Origin: Serilophus lunatus | Lineage: Eukaryota; Chordata; Aves; Passeriformes; Eurylaimidae | Length of the DNA: 64,000 nt | Direction: 5' to 3' | Assembly: GCA_013399895.1 (NCBI GenBank) | Contig: VXBA01006569.1 | Location: forward strand, 1,580,518 to 1,644,517 | In this document: positions 48,101-61,446 of the stretch, piece after piece | Numbering within the stretch: position 1 is the stretch's first letter | How the letters are laid out: each line of letters begins with the position of its first letter | Notes under the pieces: generated by a model | The model's input: the letters and a program-made list of their open reading frames with translations, nothing else | The model's database searches: none | What the model was told of the DNA's origin: nothing | Position numbers and translations under genes: made by a program

Positions 48101-51100
48101 CACCTTTTTCAGGTAAGGTTTGTTTTATAATCCTTTTCTCGCAGAAAAGCATTACTTAGCACCAAAGAAAAATGAGTTGGATTATCATTGTTACTACTTT
48201 TGCCACCATATGGGACTCATTGAAAGCAATTTCAGTAACTTTAGACCACTAGGAATTTTACAGCATCCTACCTTGGTTTGGTTTAGAAACCTCAAGGGAA
48301 GAAATATTCGGCCATATCCTATCAAACTTTGGAGGATCTGCATGCATCAGGAAAAATCAGGTTTTGTTATTTACATCTGTGATATTGTTCTAAACAGGCA
48401 AGCATATGGACAAAGACATAGATTACAAACATCTATTACTGGACTAGTCTAAGTTGCACTTGAACAGTACATAACTCCACAGTGAACAAGAAAACAAGCA
48501 ATTGATGATTCCCAAAACACCAAATGGACATAAAATACTGTGCATAACAATTTATCTTCTGTGGTTTAAGACAATTTTTTGTGATGAGAAGATATCCTAG
48601 GCCAATATATATGGTTCTAACACCAGAAACAAAACAGGAACATATTCTGTTAAATCTGCTCTGCAGAGATAAAATGACAGTATCAGACAAATATGGATTT
48701 CTTACCAGAGACACATATCTTACCATAACATCCTGTTTTAGGACCTTTTGAGTGAATTACATATCTGTTATTGGAAGAAATATATTTAACAGTAGAGCGA
48801 GCCTTTTCTTTGGCTCTCACGCTTTTGTGTGTTTAATTTATTTCCTATCACCTCTGTGGATACATTTTACAGCTTTTTTTTTTGTCAAAACATTAAATGT
48901 CTAGATTTCTTAGAAGTCCTACATAATTTATTACTTGCATGAAGTATTTTGTGTCTCAGGAAAAGAATTAACTGTGTCTCTTTAGAGCTTTATCTCCTTT
49001 GGATAATGTGTTATGGGGCTGGGGTAGTGGGGAGTGACAATCCTTAGCACAAGTGTGCTGGGTGTCGGAGCTGAGAATAAGTGAAGGCGATGGGGGGTTT
49101 ATCGGGGAAGGAAAGAAAACTTGTCTTTCCCTTCTGTTTCCATCTGCCTAGATTTGAACATCAGATTTGGACCATGTTTTTATATTCTCTGAGTATTGCA
49201 GTGGTTGTGTCTTTTCTGAGCCTAACAGGATTTTTCTTAATGGTTATATCAGCCTACATACTGGTGCTATGTAGGGAGAGAGCTATTCCTTTGCTTCTAA
49301 CTATGAGGAATTCATTTAGGTAGTGAGTAGATTGCAGTTGTCCCAACATGGCTGGCATCAAGGATCTAAGCTTATATGTCTTTATGAAGAAGATGTGTTT
49401 CACTTTTATGCCCATTTTAGCGGAAGACTTTCAGTGAAGACATGACAAAAAGACTGAGGCCTCAAATATCTGATATGGAAGGAGGAAATCCCAAACTATC
49501 TTCTGATCCATTTGTCAAGGGTGAAGAAAAATTGGCTGGATGGGGCTGTCTATCTAGAAGTCCTCCCTCATGGAAAACGATTCAAGGAAAGGATGGTGAC
49601 CTGCACTGTTAGGCAGCCTTCTGCAACTGAATTAAGTCAAAGTGTAATATAATCATAATCACATAATTATGTCAGAGTCCTGCATTTTTGTGCTTCTCCT
49701 CATCAATCAAGAAAATAGAAGAAAGAAAAACTGCGTCAGTTTGGTAGATTCTCAAACAGTCTGTCTTAATTAAAAATAACCTGGCTCTATAGGTCAGATC
49801 CACCAATTCATACATATAGGAAGTGCAAACCCAACAGTCAGTGTATGACAAGCTGTACTTACTGAGGTGGCATGATAACACAGCCCACTCCACTGAAAGA
49901 CTACTGCCATGCCCCTGAGTGACCACCTTCCTCCTCCTGAAATACTGACTGACTGCTTATAGTAAATAAGTTTCAACCATGCACAGCCAAATTCATTGCA
50001 CAGTTAACTCACTGTTAAAATTCTCACAGATTTAGGAACACTTAGGCTTGACCTAAACATTTTAAAGGGACTGGGAATTACAGAATACATGTAAAAATTG
50101 GTAGGTAAAAAAGGAAAAGCAATCTTTATGGACTACATTGTCCTGCTGTCCCCTGAGCCTTTTTCTCTTTTAGCCATTGTGCAGCATCAGAGCCAACATT
50201 TCAGACTGGAGCGTCAATATCCTATATATTTGTTGTTAAGTACTGTGTGGCACACCTACTACAAAAATTCACACATATAGTGGTCTTCAACTGAAAAGGC
50301 CTAGGTATTATCAGAGATAAAAGTAATAGTGTCAAAGATTTGTAATGCCTTAGGATTAACCCTCTGGAATATCTCATTTAATGAATTTAAGTTTTATACA
50401 GGAAATCAGATACTGGACATAATTTGACTTATATAATCAGTAATATTTCATATATAATCTATTCTGATTTCTTCAAGTAATCTCATGTCCAAATAAAATG
50501 GCTCCTTTTAAGACAGAAAAAAATCAGTAATACATATTTCTTAGTGATCCTGTGTTACAGATCTATGCTCATTTCAGCAAACTTACTTAAAATGGAGGTT
50601 GTGACTTACCACAAAATAACTAAAAATTCTCTGACCCTTTAAATTAGGAAACACTGAACTGAGTTTCTGAACGGACACCCAAAACAATAAAGATATTTGC
50701 AGTGCCTGGAGATTACCAATTAAGTATTATTACTACTGATTATTTCTAGTTATTAGTGATTATTATAACCATCTTAGAAGGGATTTCTGGAGGTCATTTG
50801 TTTCTTCCGTTTGCTCAAAGCAGGGTCAACTCTAAAGTTATTTAAGGTTATTGAGGGTCATATGCAGCTGAGACCAGCTGCTGCTTGGTAATGTGGTTAA
50901 TGCTCCTGAGACTTAATGCTTCTATTATGTGCTTTTTTCCATCTTTGGTAAAGAGCATATCTTTTCCTCATATCCTTATTCATGGACTGTATTATCATCA
51001 AGATTACAAGTTTCTTGATACAGGTCTTTTTTCATATTTTTGATCTTTTTTTTTTTTTAAATGGAGATGACTTTAAATGCTTTATCTAAAAAGGAATGTG

Positions 51101-54100
51101 AGATGTCCAAGTCAAAGAATGTTGACTGTCATTCCCAGATGTATATTGGAGCAGATGAGTCATCCTTTGAACAGGCACTAGGAAGATTAACTAAGCAGCT
51201 TGTTATTCTTTCGCAAAAACCTGTGAGAATATTTATAGTTCTTGGTGATTATTATTAGGGGTTTTATTTATAGAGAAGTTGACTAGATAAAACAGTCTTT
51301 TCCTGAACACTTCCATGTCTGGACACTGTATTCTGTATTTAGAGCCATTATTTGCCAGAATAATTAATGAATTTCAGTGTAGATATTCTATAAGATATTC
51401 TATGTAAATCTACTGTAATATATTCCATGACAGTCATTCTAGGCAAACAAGGCTACAGAGATGTGAAAAACACTTTCTAAATGTATGTTTTAGTGTTATT
51501 ATTTAGAAGTGAAGCTACTGTAGGTGCCTTTAAGAGTGGAGGTATGTGAACTGTGTGACTGAGCTGAAAATCAGATATGACACTTTAAATTTGCATTGGA
51601 AAATTTTGCTTTTTTAGTTACTATTGTTCCAAAACCAATTAGATTTAGAAAATAACTATTGGGGAAAAAAAATCTTACTCTCATGAAATAAGGAAAAACT
51701 GATTGCACTGCATTTATTAGACAGATGATAATTTCCCTTTTCTCCTCCCAAGCTTTTTTTTTTTTTTTTGGTTATACAGTACCAGAATTATTTCTGATAT
51801 TAAGCAAAGAAAATCTGTCTGAAAAATTCACTGGAGGTGCAGTTTTCACCACGGGCTACATCGTGATTTCAGCCTGATTCCAAACAGACAGCTGCACATG
51901 AAAAAAAAACTGTCATGATCTTGGCAGAAATTAATCAGCACTTTGTTGGTTTCTCACTCCAACCGAGTACTGAGCTGGCAGCAAAATTAAAATGTATTCC
52001 CATGGAGAGGAGCTGTCCTTCCTTAGGGATGAAGAGTGCAGATGATGCAGTACATGAATACTCTGCTGCTGCCTGGGCATCTGCCCTCTAGAGCAGTGTC
52101 ACCTTCCCAACTCCTGACCTGTGTCTGCTGACCCAGCACACAAACAATGCAATTGCTGAAAATTACTACTAATAAATCAGTAAGTCCTAAATAATGCTCA
52201 CTAATGGCAGACAGGGAGCCCTTGTGTTAGCAACTATAATTATATAATTTTTAATTATAATAAGGAAACCTAGGGAGATACTCTGATTAAGATGTTTTCT
52301 AACTTTCCTTCCATTTCAAACACAAAAAAGTATTAAAAAATTTGTCAATGTAAACTTAATGATTCAGCAGAAGTTCATGTCTCCTGCCACAGAAAACCAG
52401 CCTTACCACTGCCTGTTTCAAACCATGAGTAGGAAACAGTTAACAGCTATTCTAAAATCACAGATGTCTGCTGAGCACAGTGGAGTTATGGTAGTGGTTA
52501 TAGAAGCTAATATTGAACAAAAACCCAGGAATAATTAAAAATACTCACTGAAATAAGTGGCATTTTTAGTAACTGCTGGAATAATTGGGTGAATTTACAA
52601 CAGATCATATTCTACCACTTCTTGCAAACATCATGGTATCATTATTACAGCATTTCTGTCTCCTTTGGTCTTTTTGAAGTCATGATAATCTACCTCATGT
52701 AAAATTTGCCCTTCAGGACTTTCATTAAACTGCCAAAGCAAAATCACTGAAAGAAAAGGCTGATTTTTTTTTTAATCACCCTTCTATTATATTAAGTTAT
52801 ACTTGGCCAATATTAGGCAATCTTTCTTGGAGCAATGTAGGAAGTTTCATACCTGTTCTTTTGGAGAAAGGAGAATTCTGCATAAATGTGATGATGTGGT
52901 TGTTTTATGGCAGCTCCTCAGCCATAATAGCTTTTATAACTGTTGGAAGAATTTAAATGCAATTAGTCCTTTATGTGTCCACTTGTTGCCATAGACTAAA
53001 AGAAAGTAATCTTTTTAGATGCTAAAAAAATAAAAGTAAATCCAGATCTGGAAACTTTCAGATATCAGAAAAAAAATCCACTGACTTAAACAAGTTGTTG
53101 GCTGATTCTCAAACTAATGAGGGCTGATAGAATTCTTCAATTTTAAGTATTTCCACTTAAATGGTTGCAGAAGCCCATAACAAATTCAAGTATTTTGGAA
53201 TGAAATATATAAGTACAATGTCATGAAACAAAAAGTAAATTATTTTGTTGATAGTTTGTGGGGGCGGTTCCCTTTTATTTGGTTCTGGTTTTTCCTACAA
53301 AATGCTGAAATTGGCTGGTCACTTGGGAATTCACAACTGATGAACAGTAAATCTAGATTTTATTTTTTTTTAAATAGCTATACTGATTTGGAAACCTCAT
53401 TCTTTCCTTATACTCTGTGAAATAAACTGATTGCATGTCTAAAGGACAGAAAGAAAAGTATGAAAGGGTAATATATAGAAGTGCATTTTTTTGCTCAGCA
53501 ATTTCTCCCTAAGCTTTACAGATAACTAGATTTTAAAATATCTTTGGCACTCTCTGACTGATAGACTGTTTTTAACTAACCCAAGATGATGATGGTAAAC
53601 TGGAATGAAGAATGAGAAAACAATACTAAACGCTTAGTGGCTGTGTCTCCAAGACTGGTGAAAGCAGCTCTTCTTATCTGTTAAAATTGGTGGATCTGGC
53701 AAAACAAAACCTGCAGCAAATCCCATGCCAACAACCTATCAGTGCTCCCTGGAGTGGTTTCTGACCCCACACTTGAAATCACTCTGCTGAGATGGCTTCT
53801 GCTCAGCACTGGGGCCAGTTTTTCTTCCTGAACTTCAAGATTGTCATCCTAGTTATACAGAAGAAAACTGACTTTGTTGTGAATCCTACCAGGTAAAACT
53901 ACCCATAATGTATTTCTTTTGGAATGTTAAATTTCTTTCATGTCCAGTGTTCAAATGAGTACCTCATGCCACAAAGGCTCTCTGTTTTTTTTTCATCTCA
54001 ATACTGTTTTCATATAATGGAAAATCTAATTGTTAAAGCAAAGATTTGAGTGCTTCAAAGAATTAAAGGAGGAAAAACAGATACTAGTATTGGCTTGATA

Positions 54101-57100
54101 TTATAATCAGTTATTTAGATAAAGTGATTGCCTTAGACTAGGAGCCTGATTACCAGTATTATTTCTTAAAAGGTCAGATTTGGATAAAACTGAATTGAAA
54201 TTAGAACATTTGGTTGTACATTCAGAATAATAGATGTAGTCCAAAAACAATATTTGAATGCTCTAAGGAGAAGAACAACTTAATGGTCTCTCAACAGCAC
54301 AACTTTCTATAAATCTTGGCCTCAAATATTAATAGATAAGTAATGTACAACATAGTTATACATGTTTATATCCTACTGACAAATGTGGGTGTTGTGTATA
54401 TACTGTAGTCCAGGGTTTGGCATTGTAATAGCTTTGATTGCATGATTGCAGATTTAATGAGAGAACTTCTCAGTTACGGTAAGGGGGCAAAATCAGGTCC
54501 AAAATACTTTGTGTTGCTATTAAAAAAGATTAGAAATATCTGCTAGTGTTTGCTCTCACAGTCTTTTAAGATACGTATTTACCACATTAAAATTGCATAA
54601 CAAATATGTAAAACAAATAAAGCTACACTCATCCGGACACTGAGTTCCAGAAAAATACCAACTAGATTTTTCAAGGTTAAGAAAACAATAAAATTAGAGA
54701 GTGCCCATTCTTTTTTTTTTTTTTTAATTTCTATGTTTTGCATTCATTATCATAAAAAAAGGTTCTCTTAATTTGAAATTGGCTATAAAGAAGAACAAAA
54801 ACTTGGAGAACAAAGCAGGAAATACCGTTTGATTATTGTGATTGCATCTTGCACTTGGGTGCACGGTCTGTCTCTAAACTCTGACTCATCTGCCAGCAGC
54901 AGGCTTTAAGGTGATAATCACCCACGCAGAGCTATTTGCACATCATGTCTATCCTATCCCGTATCTAATTATACCCTTTATAACAAACTGTTTAGCATAA
55001 TTAGTGGAGTTATGCTTTACAGGAAAAAAGAAGCCATAGTTTAGAAGATGCAACTTTTTGAAGGCATAAATATACAGATTAGTAACTTTGGTATTTGGTC
55101 ACAATAATGAACATTCTGATGCGTTGATCTATGTAAAATTGTACAATCATTATTTTAGCAAGTAAAATAATGTCGTTTTCAGAATATTTACATAATGTAT
55201 GTAAGCACTGCTTGAAACTATGAAATGGTTTTGGGACTCATTAATTGCTAACACTTTCACCAGTATTTTTCCAGACATGGCTGAAAAATGCTGAAAGGGC
55301 CAGCATTGTAATCAAAAATGCTGGAAATGATCAGAGAACCTATTATTCAACTGATAGACAACAGCAGGTACAAATGACCTTAATGGGAAAGCTCTGGTTT
55401 TTTGTTTGTCTTGTTTCCTTCTAGATGATCAGAAAGGATGTTCACTAATGACCACTCTTTCTTCAACCTTTAATAATAATCTGCTTTAGTACAATATCCT
55501 TTGAGGTAAAAAAGAAACAGGGAATAATACATATATGTGCACACAGGTAAGTATTTTTGGTTTTTTGCTTGCTTTCATTGCAATCTTAAAAGTGTTAAAT
55601 GAACATGGCTTGAGGTGGCATCTTCTTTGTATTCTGGCAGTTTAGTCTTTCTGACCTCCCTGCCCCAACCCCATTCTCCTCATTTAATGGAAAAAGCTGG
55701 AAGCACACAAAAGCTAATACCCCCCTGGAGGTGTTTGCTGCCAGGCAAAATGAAATCCAAACCGTATCTCCTGAGAGTAACTTCCTGTCCCCAGATGGGA
55801 AAAAAACTGCTGATATGAACACAAATACTATATTAGCATAGACAAAAGAAAAAAATCATGCAGAATCCATTAAAGCAGCCACAACTAACTTTTTTTTGTG
55901 TTTGGTTTTATGTGTTAATTGTACTTCTGTTAAATTCTCTTCAAGACCAGGATAAATTTATTGATTCTATGCTTGTTTAACGAAAGTTCTGCTATTTCTA
56001 TATTATAGGAAAGATGTTCAGAGCATTGTGCAAGTAGATTTATTTCCCCTCTGAGCTAAGGAAAAAACATGGAAAAAACAAGGAGAGTATCAGTATTTAC
56101 TTGTGCTCAAGAAGAGATGCTCATGCTTCACCCTTTCCAGGTAGGCAAAGAAATTCGTTGAACTGCACCACATAATATCCCAAGACATTTACAGCAGTTT
56201 AAAAATAAAACATAGACTTGCAAAACTCCTGTATTTCCTATGGAATGTTAAAGAGAATTTTCTCCATTTGTAATAAATAAGCTGTACTAATCACTCCAGT
56301 GTAAAATACAAAGAGGTCAACAATGCATCCTTTCAGCTCACCATAGTTCAAAAGGCATTTGAGTTTCCCTATTAAGTTTTCAAAGGCCAACATCTGCTGA
56401 TGCTCAGAAATGGTAGATGTGGTGACAAAGGCTGTATGGAGTGTGAAGTGAAAACACAACCATAAAGACCATGCAACACAGTACTAAGAAACTATAGAAC
56501 AACCAGACTCCAAAGAGCTATTTTCCCACGCATCCCATTTCTATTACTAATGGCAGGAATATTCCTGAGAAAGGTGACATAAACTTGTCTTAAATTTAGG
56601 GTTTTTTTCTGTTATAAAATGTATGTATAAACACAAAGTTTTCAAAATAGCATATCACTATGAATCTACAGTCGTGCAAATACCAAAGGAGACGCTAGAG
56701 CAGGAAAACGACACTATTAAGATTGAAGGCTTTCACTTGCATGTTATTGTCATTGATGCTGTTTCACTATTTAAAGCTACAAAACAGATGCCATGATGTT
56801 CAGCTTTAACACTGCTCTCACTTGAAAGGGAGACAGTTTTGATGGCACATAACTTGCTCTCTGGAGCTTAACAAATCAGTGACATTCATAAGAGTAAGTA
56901 AACTGAGTTGATTTATAAATTATTAGACCTGACCCTGCATCATAAGAAATGAGACAGTTTCACCTAAATTATTAAAATATTTTCAGTTGGATACTGGGCA
57001 TGGAAAATTGCATTTTACAACTGTTATATTTTATAATTGTGATCGTCCTGCATTATGCAAGTTGTAATCTGCAAAGCTGAGGGTATGGGGAATATTCTTT

Positions 57101-57873
57101 CAGTCAGCTGCAGCAGGATCCCATTTGTGCCTCCTTGCTTTATCTGTAACTAGCCAATGTGCCATGACTGTGTGCACTTCTCAGCTATGGAACTCAGCCG
57201 AGAGACACAGCTGAGCTACTGTGCACTCAGTCCCTTCAAGTGTTTTATTTAAGTACCCATCAATTTCACTGATATAATGGTTTTCTTATAGCTTAAGTGG
57301 ACTATTTTGGTCCTTTAATTGCATACAGGAAAGCATTTATTCTGTGAAAGAACATGATTCTGTTTATTTTGTGGAGTAAAGCTGAGTTCAAAGACCGCTA
57401 GAGTTAATGCAGATATCAGCACGTATGCTGCATTTGCTAATCTACTTCATGCAAATGAAAGCTATTCCATTTATAAACTCTTCCATTTGCTTTTTGAATT
57501 TACACACACATACACATACATGGAAATTACCAATCCTATACTTCAGTCATTAGCAAACACTTTTTTTTCAAGATCCTCAACAAATATTTTCTGTGCAAGT
57601 GTCTTAATTCTTTGTGTAACACGTAGTTTTATAGGACTCAGTTTTCATCAGATAACAACTGATCAGAAAATCTGTGGCTGAATGCAGATGTGTCGTCGGG
57701 AGTGACATTCTCTCTTGACCACATAAGAACAGTTACACGTTAATGCAACAAAGGAAGGTAAGTACACAGTCCCTGCACTGTAGGGCACTTTATGTACAAT
57801 AGAACAGGATGTTGGGAAATTAGATCCATGAAGCTGAATGACAATGCAAAACAATACTTGTTTAATTACTTAC

Positions 57874-57900
57874 TACCAATACTGGAAATACTGGGTATAC
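57874..57900 (-). CDS. NTNG1: NTNG1 27-base microexon encoding the linker before the second LE domain
   Basis: On the minus strand a pyrimidine-rich tract ending in CTACAG precedes 27 bases, which are followed by the donor GTAAGTAAT. With a first T from the upstream exon and AC from the next exon, the frame reads CIPSISSIGN. That is the linker between the first and second LE domains of netrin-G1 as I recall it in mammals. The exon enters and leaves at phase 1, so inclusion or skipping keeps the frame and adds or removes nine residues. It has no open frame of useful length by itself and simple ORF searches miss it. Confidence is high because both splice sites are near consensus and the peptide fits at both ends. 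The upstream partner exon is outside the window. Confidence 0.9.
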
Positions 57901-58705
57901 CTGTAGAAAAAAGAAACACAAAGAAATGTAGTTAGCTGTTTGCTGTAGTTGATTGAGCTATTACATCTAAGATTCTGAAAACAATTTTAGAATGTACATC
58001 AATACATATTTAAATCCAAGCAAGTGCCAATGTGTACCCAGTCCTTTGTAAATGCAGTCTTTAGATTCTTCAGTATGGGGCTGCAGGGACCACTAATATG
58101 CATTGACAGATGGGACCTACACCAGCTCTCTGTACTTCATGAATTTGTTCAGAACAGTTTTGTATTTCGACTAACCAGCCATTAGGTTTAATGTTCTAGA
58201 TAAAAATATCAGTCATGCATGTATTATGCAGATATGCGAGAGTAATTTAACCAAGAGGTAGATGCATTGCTAACTGCTTCGGCCAGCTGCTTAAGTCAGT
58301 TGATACCTTTTCTTGCATTAATTGTACATAGCTATTTTTTCCTCTTTTAGCTGATGATTATCTAAATTAAGCTATGTAAAAGAAATGTAATTGAGTGAAA
58401 CAATCTAATGCAGTAGGTTGTCCTTATTGACTAAGTTGCTCATTGATTTTTTTTCCTCCCTTGTGTTCATTTCTTTCCTAAACTGAATTAACATAAGAAA
58501 ACCTCTCCAGAGGCAGGTGAGATTTACCACAAGAGGTGGGGCCTCTGAGAAGTAAAACTCCTTTACTGGATAAGCAAGGTGAGACCTCATGTTGTAAGAT
58601 GCAATTCCAAGATGTACCTTCTTGTTAGGTCTGCCTTGAAAGGTATGTAGCACAAAACTATGGACATGAAATCTTTCCTTTAATGCCATTTTTTTGAGGA
58701 TTAAA

Positions 58706-58722
58706 TGCCATTATTAATGGCA
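58706..58722. repeat. Perfect 8-base inverted repeat
   Basis: TGCCATTA and TAATGGCA flank one T. Confidence 0.9.
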
Positions 58723-59023
58723 CTATTCCTAGTTGCTTGGGTTAGTCAGAAACTGTAGATCAGTATTTAAACTCTGGATATTTGCATCCTCTTGTTTAAA
58801 TACAGTTTGCCTTCTTTAAGTTTTATTGACTTTTGATGGCATGCATTTTGCTGCAGAAATCTGTCTGTTTCACTATTAAACATCTGCTATACTTCTTTCA
58901 ACACGTATCTTGAGGTTCTCTCTTACTATGAGATGGCATGGACGTCAATTTGCAATTAAGCAAACTGGAGTGAAGGAGTGTCTCGCGGATTAATGGTCTT
59001 CAATGTAAGCAACGTTGTAGAGT

Positions 59024-59039
59024 CGAGTTGGGCAACTCG
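59024..59039. repeat. Short GC-containing hairpin in a CpG-dense patch
   Basis: CGAGTT and AACTCG flank GGGC. The surrounding 60 bases (58,981-59,040) contain about five CpGs, unusual for this intron. Confidence 0.85.
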
Positions 59040-61414
59040 TGGCAAGGCTGAGACAATGCTGAAGTAACAGAATTTGCAGAATGGGGACCATGAACAAATC
59101 TTTTAGGTTTTACCACATCCTGGGGCACATGTCAGAATTGCAGCTCTCTGGTTTCATATCCTATGGCACCTGTGACCTGGCAGAGGGCACCACACTGTAG
59201 ACTGCACCTGCTGCTCACCCAGTCCCAAACTCAGATGTTGTTTGCAAACTTATTTCCACTTCTGCTGAGACTAATGTGTATTTTCCAAAATTTTAGCATC
59301 ATGAGGTACTGAAAGCTAAATGAAAATGCCATCATAATAGAACAATACAGTCATAGCTGTAAAAGTAACAAAAAGAGCTTTTTCCAGTTAGAATAATGCA
59401 AGAGAACTTCTACCCCTTTGTCTTAAATGTCAAAAAGACAATCAATTTTCGAATAATTTCCTGAAGTTTCAATAGCAACTTGCTTAAATTTTTGCCAGTC
59501 ATTATAGCCTGTTTAAATTAGCAGGATTCGTTTTCCTTTATACAATCATGGAACCTACATAAGTATTAGATAAAATACAAAAACTGTGTTCTCACACTTC
59601 CACTGTGAAATGGTGTTTGTATTTCCTCTGGGCATACTCCCCCGTCTCCAACCCCTCTGTCTCCTACACACACATACAAATATCCTTTCCTTTCACTCCT
59701 GAACAGATTGTAGCAAAGGGAGAAGTTTTCCTGCAAGTCTGCTCTCCTCATTCTACTGTATTTCAAAATTTTCAACGAGTTCATAGTGATAAATGCTTCC
59801 TGGGCAGAGAATAATGAAGACAAGATGCCTGCTAGTCTGAGGGGCTTTGTATTAACCTTGCAAAGGTGTCTTCAGATTCTGTTCCAAAAGCCCTTTTGCT
59901 ATTTCTGCATAGAGTTTCTGAGTGGGTGTGATCTGTAACCAAAATGATCTTTGCAATACCAGGTATCCCTTTGTGTGGTGACTGGCCTTGATAGTGTACT
60001 ACTTTATGCCCTTCTTACTAAAGAGAGCGAGAACGACACTTCTGAGTTTGTCTGGAAAAGAACTGGTTATGTAGGGCCATGAAGCGGGATCTATTAACAC
60101 TCTGTGAAAACTGCACATATGATGGGAAAATTATTCTTAGAACGAGTAGTTTTGTGAGATCTGGAGTTACATATTGAGGCTAGCTCTTGAATTCAGCTGA
60201 GCTGTATTTGGTGCAAGTCCTTAGGTAACAAGGCACAGGAGGTGTGATTTTTCTCTCTCTCTCCCTCTGCGTCATTGTGAAGGCAGGTGAGGGGCTGAGC
60301 ACAGGGCTCCTCCCGTGCCGCTGCTGCTGGGGGCACTAACGGGCTGTGGACTCATCCCACCACTGCCAGCCCTTTGTCGTTGTGGGACAGACCATTTCCA
60401 ATCAGCCTTGTACTGAAACCTGTGGGTACTTTGCAGCAGTGCAGTGATGTGAACAGGTCATAGAGATGAAGAATCAGGCCAGTTACTTCCCTAGATGCAC
60501 AATTCTATTCAGCTAGGCATAAAGCTAAGTGATTGAATTTACATATATTCAGTTGTTAAACCAAAGCAATGTTCAGTCTAAATTATCTTCCAGTTGAAAT
60601 CACTGGGATGGTTATTAACAGTAATAGTATTATAGTGAGTAGACAGCCAGTAAAGCATGCAAAGAAAGTTCAGGGGTAACTGCTGCCCTCAAAATGGCAA
60701 ATATTGCAGAAAAAAAGTCACTAATACTATTTAATATTTCTAACTTGACTTGAGGGTGGTGGTTTGGTAGATTAAATGTTCACTGTAAGTGCATCTAAAT
60801 ATATATGCATTACTTGAGAGGAAAAAAATCTGGTGTTTTCCTTTCATACAATCTTCTGCATCTGCCTTGTAATTTTCTCATTTCTCCTGCTTCTAGAAAT
60901 GGGTTGTTTTAGCTCCTAGCTGTCATGGAGCTGGCTATTGAGAATGAAGAAAAAAGCAAATCAGATTGCTAGCAAAGAAAGAAAGTTTTTGATTTCTTCT
61001 ATAGTCTGTGTCAGTGTGAAATCCATGGCACAAAGGAAGAGGATCAGGCTTTCGGTGAGAAGAGTCACACTGCTGCTTCCAGTCTCAAGGCAGGTCATAC
61101 CCTCTTAGCACCTCCATTGTCAATGCCTGTGCGTGCGTCTGCCAGCAACACAATTAACGGAGCCAGGCTGCACATCCTTCTGGCAGGGAGTGTGTATGGT
61201 ATGAAGGAATTATTCTGTCAGTTTAGTCTTGGCTACCATCTTTCCCACGGGCTTGTCTGCTTCTTCTCCATCACGAGTTAAAGATTCATGTGCCATATGA
61301 CACAGAGCCAGGAACAGGGTCCTGCTGCTATCAAAACACTGCACCCAGCTCACAGCTCACTCATGTTCCAGGAAAGAGCGTCCCCGAGAGCTCAAAGAAT
61401 TATCTAGGTGAGGT

Positions 61415-61446
61415 GAATACAGCCTCAATAGAATACAGACTCAATA
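61415..61446. repeat. Tandem duplication of 16 bases
   Basis: GAATACAGCCTCAATA is followed by a copy with a single substitution. Confidence 0.94.

Larger units (their letters stand above)
41384..57873 (-). other. NTNG1: NTNG1 intron, 16.5 kb, between microexon and second LE exon
   Basis: The intron runs from the GTAAGT donor after the microexon to the GAAAG acceptor before the LE exon. Its contents are a decayed CR1-like fragment near 42.3-42.8 kb, small tandem duplications at 42,496-42,531 and 45,066-45,105, and long T tracts near 51,050, 51,760 and 54,715. No exon is recognised. Confidence 0.9.

Noticed and set aside
49490..49610. GGCTGGATGGGGCT motif suggesting another CR1 3' end
   Set aside because: The neighbouring blocks expected on either side are absent. 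A single short match is not enough.
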